A stretch of DNA of 64,000 bases from NCBI GenBank assembly GCA_009692615.1, contig SHYW01000002.1, forward strand, positions 27,081 through 91,080. Reading direction: 5' to 3'. Below, one piece after another: positions 47,225-58,007 of the stretch. The notes beneath the pieces were generated by a model. It did not search any database. It saw only the letters and a list, made by a program, of their open reading frames with translations, and was not told the DNA's origin. The position numbers and the translations under genes are program-made. How positions within the stretch are numbered: position 1 is the stretch's first letter; every line of letters starts with the position of its first letter. This DNA comes from Deltaproteobacteria bacterium (GTDB lineage: Bacteria; Desulfobacterota; Binatia; UBA9968).

Positions 47225-49132
47225 TTAGCTTTCTTCGAAGAAGGCATTGTTGCGTTTCACCGTCGCCTTGGCCTTGAGGCTGTCTAAAAATTTGATCAGG
47301 GCGCGCTGGCGGCTCTCGATCACGGCTTGTTTTTTGAGATTGTCTTTATCTTTTTCGAACTGGTCCATGTCGGCGGCTTGGCTGTCTTTGAAGGCCAAGA
47401 TAAACGCCGCATCGCGCTGAGTATACAGCTTGTCGGCGATCGGTTTCTGCGCCGATAGCGCCAGATCGCTGCCTTTCAGATCGGCTAGCGCGCCGACCTT
47501 TGGGAGCTGCGGCGCGTTGCGCTGGAACCAGCCGGTTTCGTCGAGCTTCAAGCTGTTGGCGGTGGCGAGCTTGGCGATGTCTTTTTCTTTTTTGAGCTGC
47601 TCGATCAGGATGTTGCCGCGCTGCAACGCCAACTCATAGGCTTTGGATTCCCTCAGCCCCTTTTCAATTTGCGCGCGGACATTTTCAAACGGCCGCACCG
47701 CCGGTTCTTTGCGCTCTTTAACGCGCAGAATGTAATACGCGCCGTTGCCCTCGACGATCGAACTGAACTCCTTGGCGGCCAGGCTAAACGCGCTCTTGTA
47801 AAATTCTGGGCTGGGGCCGACTTCCGGCGCCACTTCGCCGTTGGCGAGCCACGGTGTAACGCTAGCAATGGCGCGGCTTTCCTTGGCGAGTTGATTGAAG
47901 TCGCTCCCGGAAAGCGCTTTCTCGCGATCGTGTTCGGCGGCTTTACCGGCTTCGCGCTTGGCTTTGTCGGTTTTCAACGCCTTGGCGATATCGGCGCTGG
48001 CTTCCTTCAACGCCGGCGTTTTCTCGGCTTTGACATCGTCGATCTTGACGATCTGTAAGCCCATGGGCGTCTCGATGATGTCGCTCACCTGGCCCTTTTC
48101 TAGACCGAAGATCGGCGCCAGCTGCGGCGGTAGTTGGCCCTGGGTCAACCAACCTAAGTCGCCGCCTTTGGCGGCGCTGGCGTCGTCGGATTCTTTCTTG
48201 GCCAACTGGGCGAAGTCTTTGCCGGCGCGGGCTTGCTTAACGATCGCGTCGGCGCGGGCGCGCAGGTTTTTTTTCTGCGCCTCGTCGGCGTCGGCTTTTA
48301 GGCGCAGCGAAATGTAGCGGACTTTGATTTCTTTCGGTCTGTGCAGCTTGTTGCCTTGATTGGCTTGAAAGTATTCTTCAATTTCTTTGTCGCTCACTTG
48401 CACCGATCCGGCGAAGCGCTCGAACGGATAGGCGAGATACTCCACTTGTAGTTTGACGGGATCCTTCATCGACTCTTTATTGCGTTCGTAGGATTTTTTG
48501 ACCTCGTCGTCGCTCAGCTTGACCTCGCCAAGAAAGTCGCCGAGGCCGAGCTTGATAAAGCTGACGTTGAGCTTTTCCCGATCGAGACGATAGCGCTCAC
48601 GAACGTCGGCTTCGTTGACCTGCACCGAATCGAGAATCACGCCATAAAGCCGATTGAGCGTCAGCTGATCACGTTGGTCTTCTTCGAACTGCCCGGGCAA
48701 CAGGCGATTGGCTTGGAGAATTTGCAGATAGCGTTCTTTATTGAACCTGCCGGCGATTTGAAACTCCGGGGCTTTGGCGATCTGGTTGGCGATGTCGTCG
48801 TCGCTCGCCGTCAGTCCGAGACTGCGCGCTTCCTGCAAGATGAGCTTTTTCTGAATCAATTCTTCGATCAGGTTGCCCTTGAGATTCAGACCTTTGATCA
48901 TTTCTTCGGTGAGCTGGCCTTTGAGCATTTCCCGATAGCGCTCCACCGCCCGCTGATAATGCGCCGCGAACTCGCGCTGGCTGATGATTTCACCGTTGAC
49001 TTCGGCAACCTCGATTGAACCTTTGTCGTTGAATTTGCCGCTGCCGACAAACAATGCGAACACGACGATGATCACGCCGAGAAAAAAAATGATCAGCCAA
49101 TTTCGTTTTCGCTTACGTAAAAAATCGAGCAT
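47225..49132 (-). CDS. ppiD: PpiD/SurA-like peptidyl-prolyl isomerase anchored in the inner membrane
   Basis: The 635-residue protein starts MLDFLRKRKRNWLIIFFLGVIIVVFALFVGSG (one membrane anchor about residues 12-30). It has a SurA_N-like domain with AEVNGEIISQREFAAHYQRAVERY and LIEELIQKKLILQEARSLGL, then a parvulin/rotamase domain (about 240-345), with ARAGKDFAQLAKKESDDASAAKGGDLGWLTQGQLPPQLAPIFGLEKGQVSDIIETPMGLQIVKIDDV, and a C-terminal chaperone-like region. PpiD folds outer-membrane and periplasmic proteins. The ATG at 49132 is the usual family start. It is divergent from mreB. Confidence 0.92.
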   Translation of the reverse strand: MLDFLRKRKRNWLIIFFLGVIIVVFALFVGSGKFNDKGSIEVAEVNGEIISQREFAAHYQRAVERYREMLKGQLTEEMIKGLNLKGNLIEELIQKKLILQEARSLGLTASDDDIANQIAKAPEFQIAGRFNKERYLQILQANRLLPGQFEEDQRDQLTLNRLYGVILDSVQVNEADVRERYRLDREKLNVSFIKLGLGDFLGEVKLSDDEVKKSYERNKESMKDPVKLQVEYLAYPFERFAGSVQVSDKEIEEYFQANQGNKLHRPKEIKVRYISLRLKADADEAQKKNLRARADAIVKQARAGKDFAQLAKKESDDASAAKGGDLGWLTQGQLPPQLAPIFGLEKGQVSDIIETPMGLQIVKIDDVKAEKTPALKEASADIAKALKTDKAKREAGKAAEHDREKALSGSDFNQLAKESRAIASVTPWLANGEVAPEVGPSPEFYKSAFSLAAKEFSSIVEGNGAYYILRVKERKEPAVRPFENVRAQIEKGLRESKAYELALQRGNILIEQLKKEKDIAKLATANSLKLDETGWFQRNAPQLPKVGALADLKGSDLALSAQKPIADKLYTQRDAAFILAFKDSQAADMDQFEKDKDNLKKQAVIESRQRALIKFLDSLKAKATVKRNNAFFEES

Positions 49133-49241
49133 GGAGCTAGGAACCTTTCGGTAAATGGAGGTAGATGAAGTCCCCTTATGATAGAAAATGGCCCCGCCCA
49201 ATGCAACCCGCGACGCCCCAGCTAAAACGAATTTTCTCTAA

Positions 49242-50363
<1,122 letters not shown>

Positions 50364-50409
50364 GCTTATAAGATTCACCGCCCGCCGCGCCGCGGCGATT
50401 TAGCCTTCC

Positions 50410-51249
50410 ATGCTCGCTTTCCTGCGTAAGAATCAGATCGCCCTGAGTTCTTGTTTCTGTCTGATACTATCAAGCTCGATTCTGACTCTGTCGGCGCGCG
50501 GTCAACTGCGCAACGAGCCGGTCGGCATGGTGTTGATGTGGGTGTTACGGCCAATGCAATTGGCCGCCCAGGGGACGGCCAACTGGTTCATCGCCATCCA
50601 AGAAAATTATCTGACCCTATCGGGATTTAAGTCCGAGAACGAACGGCTGCGCAAACGCATACAAAACCTCGAAGTCGAGCGTCAACGATTGCTCGAGGCC
50701 GAAGCGACCAATCGCAAGTTGCAACAGCTGCTCGATTTCCGTGCCCAGTTGCCGAGCAAATCGCTGACCGCCGCGATTATCGCCAACAGCGCCAGCAGTT
50801 GGTTTCAAGGCTGCATCCTCGATAAAGGCAGTTCCGACGGCGTGCGAAAAGATATGGCGGTGGTGACGCCGCTGGGCGTGGTCGGCAAAGTGGTGTCGGT
50901 GACGGCCTATAGTGCTAAAGTGATCTTGCTCACCGACGCCAATAGCGGCATCGATGTTTTGGTCCAGCGCACGCGCAGCCGCGGCATCGTTTCCGGTTCG
51001 TTGGACAGCGGCACGGTGCTCAAATACGTCAAACGCAGCGAAGATGTCCAAGTGGGCGACCGCTTGATCACTTCGGGATTGGACGGCGTGTTTCCCAAGG
51101 GGCTGATGGCGGGCACGGTGGTGCGGGTCAACAAACAGAATCTCGGGCTGTTCCAGTTCATCGAGGTTTTACCGGCGGTGCAATCTGCCCGGGTCGAAGA
51201 AGTTTTGGTGGTGGGAGCTGACGCCGAGACTGAGCCGGCAAAAAAATGA
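50410..51249 (+). CDS. mreC: rod shape-determining protein MreC
   Basis: The 279-residue protein has an N-terminal membrane anchor (about 8-30) and a coiled coil (about 65-115: ENERLRKRIQNLEVERQRLLEAEATNRKLQQLLDF). The beta-barrel core is TAAIIANSASSWFQGCILDKGSSDGVRKDMAVVTPLGVVGKVVSVTAYSAKVILLTDANSGIDVLVQRTRSRGIVSGS. It links MreB to the wall enzymes in the periplasm. It starts 46 bases after mreB, with a weak ribosome site, and is followed by mreD after 25 bases. Confidence 0.94.
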   Translation: MLAFLRKNQIALSSCFCLILSSSILTLSARGQLRNEPVGMVLMWVLRPMQLAAQGTANWFIAIQENYLTLSGFKSENERLRKRIQNLEVERQRLLEAEATNRKLQQLLDFRAQLPSKSLTAAIIANSASSWFQGCILDKGSSDGVRKDMAVVTPLGVVGKVVSVTAYSAKVILLTDANSGIDVLVQRTRSRGIVSGSLDSGTVLKYVKRSEDVQVGDRLITSGLDGVFPKGLMAGTVVRVNKQNLGLFQFIEVLPAVQSARVEEVLVVGADAETEPAKK

Positions 51250-51274
51250 GTCGTTATCGGTGCTCCAACTGGCA

Positions 51275-51781
51275 ATGAAAATTTCTTTACTGCTATTCGC
51301 GATGGGTATTCTCTTGGTTATCCTACAAACGACCTTGCAGCGTCTCGTGCCCATTGGCCCGATGGTTCCCGATTTGATTTTAGTGTTGTGCGTTTATTGG
51401 GGGCTCAATCATCCCACCATGGGCGCCGCCATCGGTTCCTTCTTGTTGGGTTATTCCGTCGACATTCTTTCGAGCCAATTGCTCGGCGTCAACGCCTTCG
51501 CCATGTCGCTAGTGTTCGTTGGCGTGTACTTGGGCTCCCGTTCGATTTGGCTGCACCATCCGCTGGTCAGCTCGATCATCGTCTTGTGTGCGGCGTTGAT
51601 CAAAGGGGTCGGCTTAGTGTTGGTTTGGGTGGTGTTTCTCAGCACTGAAGGGTTTTGGCAGGGGGCGCTCAAATATATCGCCAGCGAGGCGCTGATCGCC
51701 GCGCTATTGGCGCCTTTTATGTTCGCGCTATTGGCGCGCGGCGAAAAATATTTCGCCAAACCCAGCGCGGTGGCGCAGTAA
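51275..51781 (+). CDS. mreD: rod shape-determining protein MreD
   Basis: The 168-residue protein has five or six hydrophobic segments and the MreD pattern LILVLCVYWGLNHPTMGAAIGSFLLGYSVDILSSQLLGVNAFAMSLVFVGVYLGSRSIWLHHPLVS. It is the membrane partner of MreC. The start at 51275 is an ATG; a GTG at 51260 is also in frame. It is followed by mrdA after nine bases. Confidence 0.88.
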   Translation: MKISLLLFAMGILLVILQTTLQRLVPIGPMVPDLILVLCVYWGLNHPTMGAAIGSFLLGYSVDILSSQLLGVNAFAMSLVFVGVYLGSRSIWLHHPLVSSIIVLCAALIKGVGLVLVWVVFLSTEGFWQGALKYIASEALIAALLAPFMFALLARGEKYFAKPSAVAQ

Positions 51782-51790
51782 GCAAGAATT

Positions 51791-53665
51791 ATGGCGAACT
51801 ATGGCGAGATCAACAAGCAAGACGGCGCGCCGGAATTACGCCGGCGCGCGGTAACGCTCTTCGTCATTCTTTCCATCGCCTTTCTCTGTTTAGGTGCGCG
51901 GTTGATCTATCTGCAGATCCTGCACGGCGAACGTTACACCTTTCTGTCCGAGAACAATCGCATTCGTCTCAAGCGCGTGCCGGGCACCCGCGGCATGGTG
52001 CTCGACCGCTTTGGCCAGTTGCTGGTGGACAGCCGGCCGTCCTTCGATTTGTTCTTCGTGCCGGAAGATAGCGATGCACCGGAAACGACCTTGCGTGCGT
52101 TGGCGCGCTATCTCAATTGGGACGAGAACGAAATCCTAAAAACCTATCAAGACAATAAAAGCCGCACCGCCTTCGATGAAATTACGCTCGGCCGCGACGT
52201 CGAATGGTCGACGATTGTCGCGGTGGAAACCCATCAATTGGACTTGCCCGGGGTGACGCTCAGAGCGCGGCCGCGGCGCAATTACGCAGACGGTCAGGCG
52301 GTGGCCCATGTGCTCGGCTACCTTGGCGAGATCAACCCGAAACAACTCAAGACTTTCAAAGATCATGGCTACGGCGTTGGCGACGAGATCGGTCAATACG
52401 GTCTCGAGCGCCACTGGGAAGAAGTTTTGCACGGCCAGAGCGGCGGCCAACAGGTTGAAGTCGACGCGCTCGGGCGGCGCGTGCGGGTGTTGCACGAAGT
52501 CACCGACGTGCCGGGCTATACGGTGCATTTGACCCTTGATCGCCGGCTGCAGCAAACCGCCTTCGAAGCGCTCAACGGTAAAGAAGGCACCATCGTCGCT
52601 ATCGACGTCAGCAACGGCTCGATCCTGGCGATGGTCAGCACGCCGGCCTTCGATCCGAATAATTTCGCCCGCGGCATTAAATCAGACGAATGGCGCGCGC
52701 TGATTCAAGATAAGCTGCGGCCGCTGAGCAACCGGTCCACTCAGGGGCAATATCCGCCGGGATCGACCTTCAAGATCGTCATGGCCATCGCGGCTCTTGA
52801 AGAGGGTGTGATCAATCCGGAATCGTCGATCTCCGATCCCGGTTTCTTCCCCTTCGGCAACCGGAGCTTTCGCGATTGGAAAGAGGGCGGCCATGGCGCG
52901 GTCAACTTCCATCGCGCGATCGTTATTTCCTGCGACACCTACTTTTATCAGCTCGGCCCAAAACTTGGCATCGACCGCATCGCCAAATGGGCGCGCGCCT
53001 TCGGCCTGGGGGAAAAAACCGGCGTCGCTTTGGACGACGAGCGCGGCGGTACGATTCCCGACACGGCGTGGAAAATGAAACGGTTTCGCCAACCTTGGTA
53101 TCCCGGCGAGACCGTCTCGGTCGCCATCGGCCAGGGCTATGTGACCGTGACGCCGTTGCAGCTCGCCAACATGATGGCGACGGTGGCCAACGGCGGCAAG
53201 TTTTTTCGCCCGCGCCTTGTCAGCAAAGTGGAATCGGTGGATGGCACTACGGTGCGCGAATACAAACCGGAGCTGATTCGCACCATCGAACTGAAACCGG
53301 ATACTTTAAAGCGCGTGCACGCCGCACTGGCCGACGTGGTCAAAGTCGGCACCGGCGGCATGGCGCGCACACCGCTCGTCGACATCGCCGGTAAAACCGG
53401 CACCGCTCAAGTCGTCGAGATGAAGGGGGGTTATGTCAAAACCGAGCAGCTGAGCTATTTCAACCGCGACCATGCTTGGTTCGTCTCCTTCGCGCCGGTG
53501 GAAAATCCCCAGATCGCCATCGCCGTGCTGGTCGAGCATGGCGGCCATGGCGGCGACGTCGCGGCGCCGATGGCGAAGAAGGTTTATGAAAAATTTATCG
53601 AGATTCAAAAACCGGCGAGCGACAAGCAGCAGGCCCGCTTAGAGGGGAAGCCCGATGCAAATTGA
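51791..53665 (+). CDS. mrdA: penicillin-binding protein 2 (transpeptidase)
   Basis: The 624-residue class B PBP has an N-terminal anchor (about 22-44), a dimerisation domain with RVPGTRGMVLDRFGQLLVDSRPSFDLFFV, and a transpeptidase domain. The SxxK serine is in GSTFK (about residue 325). SCDTYFYQLG holds the second motif and KTGTAQV (about 535) the third. It crosslinks peptidoglycan for elongation with RodA. It overlaps rodA by 11 bases at the 3' end, so translation is coupled. It is the fourth gene of the mreBCD cluster. Confidence 0.96.
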   Translation: MANYGEINKQDGAPELRRRAVTLFVILSIAFLCLGARLIYLQILHGERYTFLSENNRIRLKRVPGTRGMVLDRFGQLLVDSRPSFDLFFVPEDSDAPETTLRALARYLNWDENEILKTYQDNKSRTAFDEITLGRDVEWSTIVAVETHQLDLPGVTLRARPRRNYADGQAVAHVLGYLGEINPKQLKTFKDHGYGVGDEIGQYGLERHWEEVLHGQSGGQQVEVDALGRRVRVLHEVTDVPGYTVHLTLDRRLQQTAFEALNGKEGTIVAIDVSNGSILAMVSTPAFDPNNFARGIKSDEWRALIQDKLRPLSNRSTQGQYPPGSTFKIVMAIAALEEGVINPESSISDPGFFPFGNRSFRDWKEGGHGAVNFHRAIVISCDTYFYQLGPKLGIDRIAKWARAFGLGEKTGVALDDERGGTIPDTAWKMKRFRQPWYPGETVSVAIGQGYVTVTPLQLANMMATVANGGKFFRPRLVSKVESVDGTTVREYKPELIRTIELKPDTLKRVHAALADVVKVGTGGMARTPLVDIAGKTGTAQVVEMKGGYVKTEQLSYFNRDHAWFVSFAPVENPQIAIAVLVEHGGHGGDVAAPMAKKVYEKFIEIQKPASDKQQARLEGKPDAN

Positions 53666-54758
53666 CCGGCGGGTGATTTCCCATTTCGATTGGACTTTGT
53701 TTTTTCTCTCGTTGGCGTTCGTCGGCATCGGCGTCATGACCATTTACAGCGCCAACTTCGACATGGCCGAAGGCCACGCCGGTCCGTTGCCGATGCGCCA
53801 GTTGACTTGGTTGGGACTGGGGTTGATCGCCATGTTGAGTGCGGTCAGTTTCGACTATCACTATATCGATCGGGTGGCGTATCCGTTCTATGCTCTCATG
53901 TTGTTGCTGTTGGCGTTAGTCATGATCGTCGGCCATTCGGGCGGCGGTTCCCAGCGCTGGATCAATCTGTTTTTCTTTCGCCTCCAGCCCTCCGAGCCGG
54001 CCAAGCTCGCCATCGTGTTGATCATGGCGAAATATTTTCAGTCCGACGAGCCCCCCAAGGGGTACGATCTGCGCGATCTTTGGGTGCCCTTCGCTCTGGT
54101 CGCGCCGCTGGTGTTGCTCACTTTGATTCAACCGGATCTCGGCACGGCGATTATTCTTGGTGTGGTGTTTATCAGTATGGTCTTGATGGGCGGTTTGCGC
54201 ATGCGCTCGTTTTCCTATCTGGTCGCCGCCGGCATCGCATTTTTGCCGGTCGCCTGGCACTTTCTCAAAACCTATCAGCGTAATCGTATTTTGACCTTTC
54301 TCGATCCCGACCGCGATCCGTTGGGCGCCGGCTATCACGTCATTCAATCGCAAATCGCCATCGGCTCGGGCCGGCTGTTCGGCAAAGGTTTTCTCCATGG
54401 CACCCAGAATCGGCTCGATTTTTTGCCTGCCCAGCATACCGATTTTATCTTCGCGGTTTTCTCCGAAGAATGGGGCTTGGCCGGCTGCGCCGTGCTCTTA
54501 CTGCTTTATTTTATATTGATCGCCTATTGCATCGGCCTGGTGCAGCGCGCCAAAGATCGCTTCGGCGCCTTGCTGGTGTTCGGCATGACCACGATTATCT
54601 TCTGGCATGTGACGATCAACGTCGCCATGGTCTCGGGCCTGATGCCGGTGGTCGGCGTACCGTTGCCGATGGTGAGTTACGGCGGCTCGGCGTTGGCCTC
54701 GATGATGTTCGCCGTCGGCATCATCATGAACGTCAGCATGCGCCGGTTCATTTTTTGA
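53655..54758 (+). CDS. rodA: RodA/SEDS peptidoglycan polymerase
   Basis: The 367-residue membrane protein has about ten segments and SEDS motifs: FFLSLAFVGIGVMTIYSANF, GGGSQRWINLFFFRLQPSEPAKLAIVLIMAKYF, TLIQPDLGTAIILGVVFISMVLMGGL, RILTFLDPDRDPLGAGYHVIQSQIAIGSGRLFGKGFLHGTQNRLDFLPAQHTDFIFAVFSEEWG. It polymerises lipid II with PBP2. It overlaps mrdA by 11 bases and is followed by the GT9 gene after 39 bases. Confidence 0.96.
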   Translation: MQIDRRVISHFDWTLFFLSLAFVGIGVMTIYSANFDMAEGHAGPLPMRQLTWLGLGLIAMLSAVSFDYHYIDRVAYPFYALMLLLLALVMIVGHSGGGSQRWINLFFFRLQPSEPAKLAIVLIMAKYFQSDEPPKGYDLRDLWVPFALVAPLVLLTLIQPDLGTAIILGVVFISMVLMGGLRMRSFSYLVAAGIAFLPVAWHFLKTYQRNRILTFLDPDRDPLGAGYHVIQSQIAIGSGRLFGKGFLHGTQNRLDFLPAQHTDFIFAVFSEEWGLAGCAVLLLLYFILIAYCIGLVQRAKDRFGALLVFGMTTIIFWHVTINVAMVSGLMPVVGVPLPMVSYGGSALASMMFAVGIIMNVSMRRFIF

Positions 54759-54797
54759 TCGCCGTCGTCGAAGATTGCCGCCCAAGACGAAACTGCC

Positions 54798-55937
54798 GTG
54801 AGTTTGCCAGAGCCAAATAACGGGTCCGAAGCGCCGAGCCGCCGGCCGTTGCGTTATCGTGTCGACCGGTGGATCCGGACGCTCGTCATGCGCGTGATCA
54901 GCGCCTTGGCCTCGGGTCGGAATAACGCAACCATCGACCCGCGCGGTCAGGATCTCAAGCGCATCTTGCTCGTGCGCGCCAACTTTCGCATCGGCAATGC
55001 GATATTGACCTTGCCGGCGCTCGCTACGTTTCGAAAAAATTATCCCAACGCGCGGATCGATTATCTCGGCTCGGCGCTTTCCCGTTCGCTGTTTCTCCAT
55101 CAAGCGATCGATCGCCACTACGAAACGCCGCGCCGATTTCCCCAGGTATTGTGGCGGTATTTTATCTTGCTGCGCCGCTTGCGCGCCAATCGCTACGATC
55201 TCGCCCTCGACGTTAGCTGTTCCCAGTCCGGTCTGGCATCCTTCATCATCGGTTTGTCTGGCGCGCGCATCCGCGCCGGCTGTGCCGGCAAGTGGGACGG
55301 GCTTTTCAATTATCGTATCGACAAGCTGAGACAAGCGAACAAGTACGACAAGCTCGGTGAATTGTTGACGGCGCTAGGTCTTCATTCCATCAACGCCGTG
55401 GGTCGGTTAGAGTTTTCCGCCGCCGAGTTGAGCGCCGGCGAAGCTGCGTTGACCGAGGTCGTCGGTAAAATCGTCCAGCCCATCGTCGGAGTTTTTCTCG
55501 GCGGTCGAAAGCTCCGCGGCAAACGCTGGCCGCTGGAAAATTTCGCCCAGGTGATCGCCGGCCTGAGCCAAAAAGGTTTTCGTGTGGTGACGTTTTTGGG
55601 GCCGGATGAAGCGGATATCGCGGCTGAAATTAAAACTGTTCTCGGCCCCGGCGCGCGCTTGGTCAGCGAGCCCTCGCTACGTAAATTCGCCGCCATGGTG
55701 ACCCGGCTCGATCTGTTTATCTGTTGCGACTCCGGGCCCATGCATCTCGCCTGCGCCCTAGGTGTTCGCGTGTTGGCGATTTTTCGTGAGCGAGACTTGT
55801 TGCGCTGGGCGCCGCCGCCGAGCGCGGCGCGGACGGTCAGTAGTGATGAAACGGTGAGTGGGGCGGCGGTGTTGAGCGCGGCTTTGGAAGAACTGTCTTA
55901 CTCGCCGGCCAACGCCGGCCAAGCGACTTCAGCATAG
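54798..55937 (+). CDS. glycosyltransferase family 9 protein (heptosyltransferase-like)
   Basis: The 379-residue protein resembles GT9 heptosyltransferases of lipopolysaccharide core. After a basic extension it has ILLVRANFRIGNAILTLPALATFRKNYPNARIDYLGS (about 55-90), VGVFLGGRKLRGKRWPLENFAQVI (about 233-256) and FICCDSGPMHLACALGVRVLAIF (about 311-333), the D-S-G-P-M-H motif typical of GT9. It probably adds a sugar from a nucleotide donor to a membrane-linked acceptor. The start is a GTG at 54798. The N-terminal 50 residues are not family-like. Its stop codon lies inside the stem of the terminator at 55928. Confidence 0.87.
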   Translation: MSLPEPNNGSEAPSRRPLRYRVDRWIRTLVMRVISALASGRNNATIDPRGQDLKRILLVRANFRIGNAILTLPALATFRKNYPNARIDYLGSALSRSLFLHQAIDRHYETPRRFPQVLWRYFILLRRLRANRYDLALDVSCSQSGLASFIIGLSGARIRAGCAGKWDGLFNYRIDKLRQANKYDKLGELLTALGLHSINAVGRLEFSAAELSAGEAALTEVVGKIVQPIVGVFLGGRKLRGKRWPLENFAQVIAGLSQKGFRVVTFLGPDEADIAAEIKTVLGPGARLVSEPSLRKFAAMVTRLDLFICCDSGPMHLACALGVRVLAIFRERDLLRWAPPPSAARTVSSDETVSGAAVLSAALEELSYSPANAGQATSA

Positions 55938-55970
55938 CCGCGACCCTTGGCGGGTTGCGGCTATGCTGAA
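55928..55970. terminator. bidirectional terminator between the GT9 gene and trxA
   Basis: TTCAGCATAGCCGC (55928-55941) pairs with GCGGCTATGCTGAA (55957-55970), extended inward by ACCC and GGGT. The GT9 stop codon is part of the left arm, and trxA, convergent on the minus strand, ends eight bases beyond. ATTTTT follows on the plus strand. Confidence 0.8.
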
Positions 55971-55977
55971 TGAATTT

Positions 55978-56304
55978 TTACAGTAGCGCTTTGTCGATGG
56001 CGGCGACCAACTTAGTTTTGGGCACGGCGCCGACGATTTGTTCCTTGACCGCGCCGCCTTTGAGGATTAGCAGATTGGGAATGCCGCGGATGCCATACTT
56101 CGCCGCAGTGGCCGGGTGATCGTCGACATTTAATTTGGTAACTTTCAATTTGCCTTCATACTCGCCGGCGATTTCTTCGACCACCGGCGCGATCGCCTTA
56201 CATGGGCCGCACCAGGGCGCCCAGAAGTCCACCAGCACCGGCACCGCCGATTGCAAAACTTCTACTTCAAAATTGTTGTCGCCTACTTCGGTGATTTTTC
56301 CCAT
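55978..56304 (-). CDS. trxA: thioredoxin
   Basis: The 108-residue protein is a classic thioredoxin. The active site W-C32-G-P-C35 is in VPVLVDFWAPWCGPCKAIAPVVEEIA. LKVTKLNVDDHPATAAKYGIRGIPNLLILKGGAV follows with the cis-proline after GIRGIP. It reduces disulfides in the cytoplasm. AAGGAGA lies nine bases before the ATG at 56304. The upstream in-frame part is an intergenic repeat (56403-56464) that gives FTTKSTKFG-like residues, so it is excluded. Confidence 0.95.
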   Translation of the reverse strand: MGKITEVGDNNFEVEVLQSAVPVLVDFWAPWCGPCKAIAPVVEEIAGEYEGKLKVTKLNVDDHPATAAKYGIRGIPNLLILKGGAVKEQIVGAVPKTKLVAAIDKALL

Positions 56305-56402
56305 GATCGTGCTCTCCTTATGAATTGTCTGTATTGAGTTATAAGTTTTTTGGATGTTCAGATTTTCGTCAAAATATTCTGCTAGGTTCACTTTGTTTTC
56401 TG

Positions 56403-56464
56403 CACCACGAAGGACACGAAGGTTTCGGACGATTATGACTCCGAACTTCGTGCTCTTCGTGGTG
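56403..56464. repeat. palindromic intergenic repeat of the GGACACGAAG type
   Basis: CACCACGAAGGACACGAAGG (56403-56422) faces CTTCGTGCTCTTCGTGGTG (56446-56464), a smaller copy of 21174-21251. It lies between trxA and pepA. Confidence 0.8.
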
Positions 56465-56518
56465 AAAACGTCTTCACAGTAAACCTGGAACAACGATTTA
56501 TTCAAACGCTTCCGCAGA

Positions 56519-57997
56519 CTACAGCGTCGAGAGAAACCGCACTAAGGTTCGCACGCCGAAGCCGGTGCCGCCTTTGGGACCGAGCGCGTTGTCGCTTTCG
56601 GCGAAGGCCGGGCCGGCGATGTCTAAATGGGCCCAGGGCGTGTCGCCGACGAATTCTTGCAGGATCAGCGCCGCGGTGATGGCGCCGCCGTGGGCGCCGC
56701 CGATGTTTTTCATGTCGGCGACGCTGCTCTTAATCAGTTCTTTGTATTCTTTGACCAAAGGCAGTTGCCAAAGCTTTTCGCCGGCCTCTTGGCTGGCGCG
56801 CATCAAGTGATCGGCGAGCTGCTGATGATTGCTAAAAATACCGCCGACCTGGGTGCCGAGAGCGGTCATGCAGGCGCCGGTCAGGGTCGCCAGGTTGATC
56901 ATGTAGTCGGGTTTCTGGCGCGCGCCGAGCGCCAAGGCGTCGGCGAGAATCAATCGGCCCTCGGCGTCGGTGTTCAAAACTTCGATGGTCTTGCCGTTCA
57001 TGTAGCGGATCACGTCGCCGGGCTTCTGGGCGTTATGTCCGGGCAAATTATCCGTCGTCGGCACATAACCGGTGACTTCGATATCGAGATCGAGCTTTGA
57101 CAAACAACTCATGGTCGCGATCACCGCGGCGCCGCCGGCCATGTCGAGCTTCATGGTTTCCATCGACTTGGATGGCTTGAGCGACAAGCCGCCGGAATCG
57201 AAGGTAATGCCTTTGCCGATCAAGACCACTTTCTTTTTGGCTTTTCGCGCCGGCTGATAATGAATCTTAATAAAGCGCGGTTCTTCCAAGCTGCCGCGGT
57301 TGACGGCGAGCAGGCCGGCGAGCTTCATCGCCTCAATTTTCTTTTTGTTCCATACTTCAACGCTGAGACCGCGTCCTCGGCAATATTCTAAAGTACGGGC
57401 GCCGAGGAAGCGCGCGGTGGCAACGGACGGCGGCTCGTTGACCAAATCGCGGGCGAGACATACCGCCGGTACGAGTACCTGGGCGGCATTCAGCGCATTC
57501 TGCAACGCCGCGGTTTTCTTCAGACCCGAGCGCAGCAACGTCAGCGATTTTATTGCCGCCGTGCCGTTGGGCTTGGAACGGTATTTACTGAACTGGTAGG
57601 CGGCGAGCAGCAGACCTTCGAGTAATGCCGCGGCGGCACTGATTTCCTGTTGCTTATCCGGCGCGAAATAAAGCGCGATGTCGCTGGCGCCGATGGCATG
57701 GGCTTCTTTGCGCGCCCGGGCGCCGACTTTGCGCCAAGTGTCGCCCGAGACCGGGGCGGCGCCCAAACCAATTAAAAGAATTTGTCCCGCCGGCAGATTT
57801 CCTGCACTGGTGTAGAGCAGCGTGCTGGCTTCGCTGCCGGTGAATTTACTTTGCGTCATGCGCCGACGCAGATGGCCTTTGAGCTGGCGGTCGACGGCGC
57901 GCAGCGCAGCATCGTCGAGATGATTTTCCCGCACCGGGATGACTAGGAGGTCGCACTTGATGCGTTCGGCTTGGGTGTCGCGAAATTTAATTTCCAT
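56519..57997 (-). CDS. pepA: leucyl aminopeptidase (M17)
   Basis: The 492-residue protein has the M17 catalytic region. LIGKGITFDSGGLSLKPSKSMETMKLDMAGGAAVIATM (about 258-296) includes metal lysine and aspartates, and VLNTDAEGRLILADALALG (about 338-356) is the NTDAEGR signature. It releases N-terminal amino acids from peptides in the cytoplasm and may also act as a DNA-binding regulator in some bacteria. It begins ten bases after the folE stop on the same strand, so folE-pepA is probably an operon. AGAGG lies six bases before the ATG. Confidence 0.95.
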   Translation of the reverse strand: MEIKFRDTQAERIKCDLLVIPVRENHLDDAALRAVDRQLKGHLRRRMTQSKFTGSEASTLLYTSAGNLPAGQILLIGLGAAPVSGDTWRKVGARARKEAHAIGASDIALYFAPDKQQEISAAAALLEGLLLAAYQFSKYRSKPNGTAAIKSLTLLRSGLKKTAALQNALNAAQVLVPAVCLARDLVNEPPSVATARFLGARTLEYCRGRGLSVEVWNKKKIEAMKLAGLLAVNRGSLEEPRFIKIHYQPARKAKKKVVLIGKGITFDSGGLSLKPSKSMETMKLDMAGGAAVIATMSCLSKLDLDIEVTGYVPTTDNLPGHNAQKPGDVIRYMNGKTIEVLNTDAEGRLILADALALGARQKPDYMINLATLTGACMTALGTQVGGIFSNHQQLADHLMRASQEAGEKLWQLPLVKEYKELIKSSVADMKNIGGAHGGAITAALILQEFVGDTPWAHLDIAGPAFAESDNALGPKGGTGFGVRTLVRFLSTL

Positions 57998-58007
57998 CGA
58001 AGCCTCT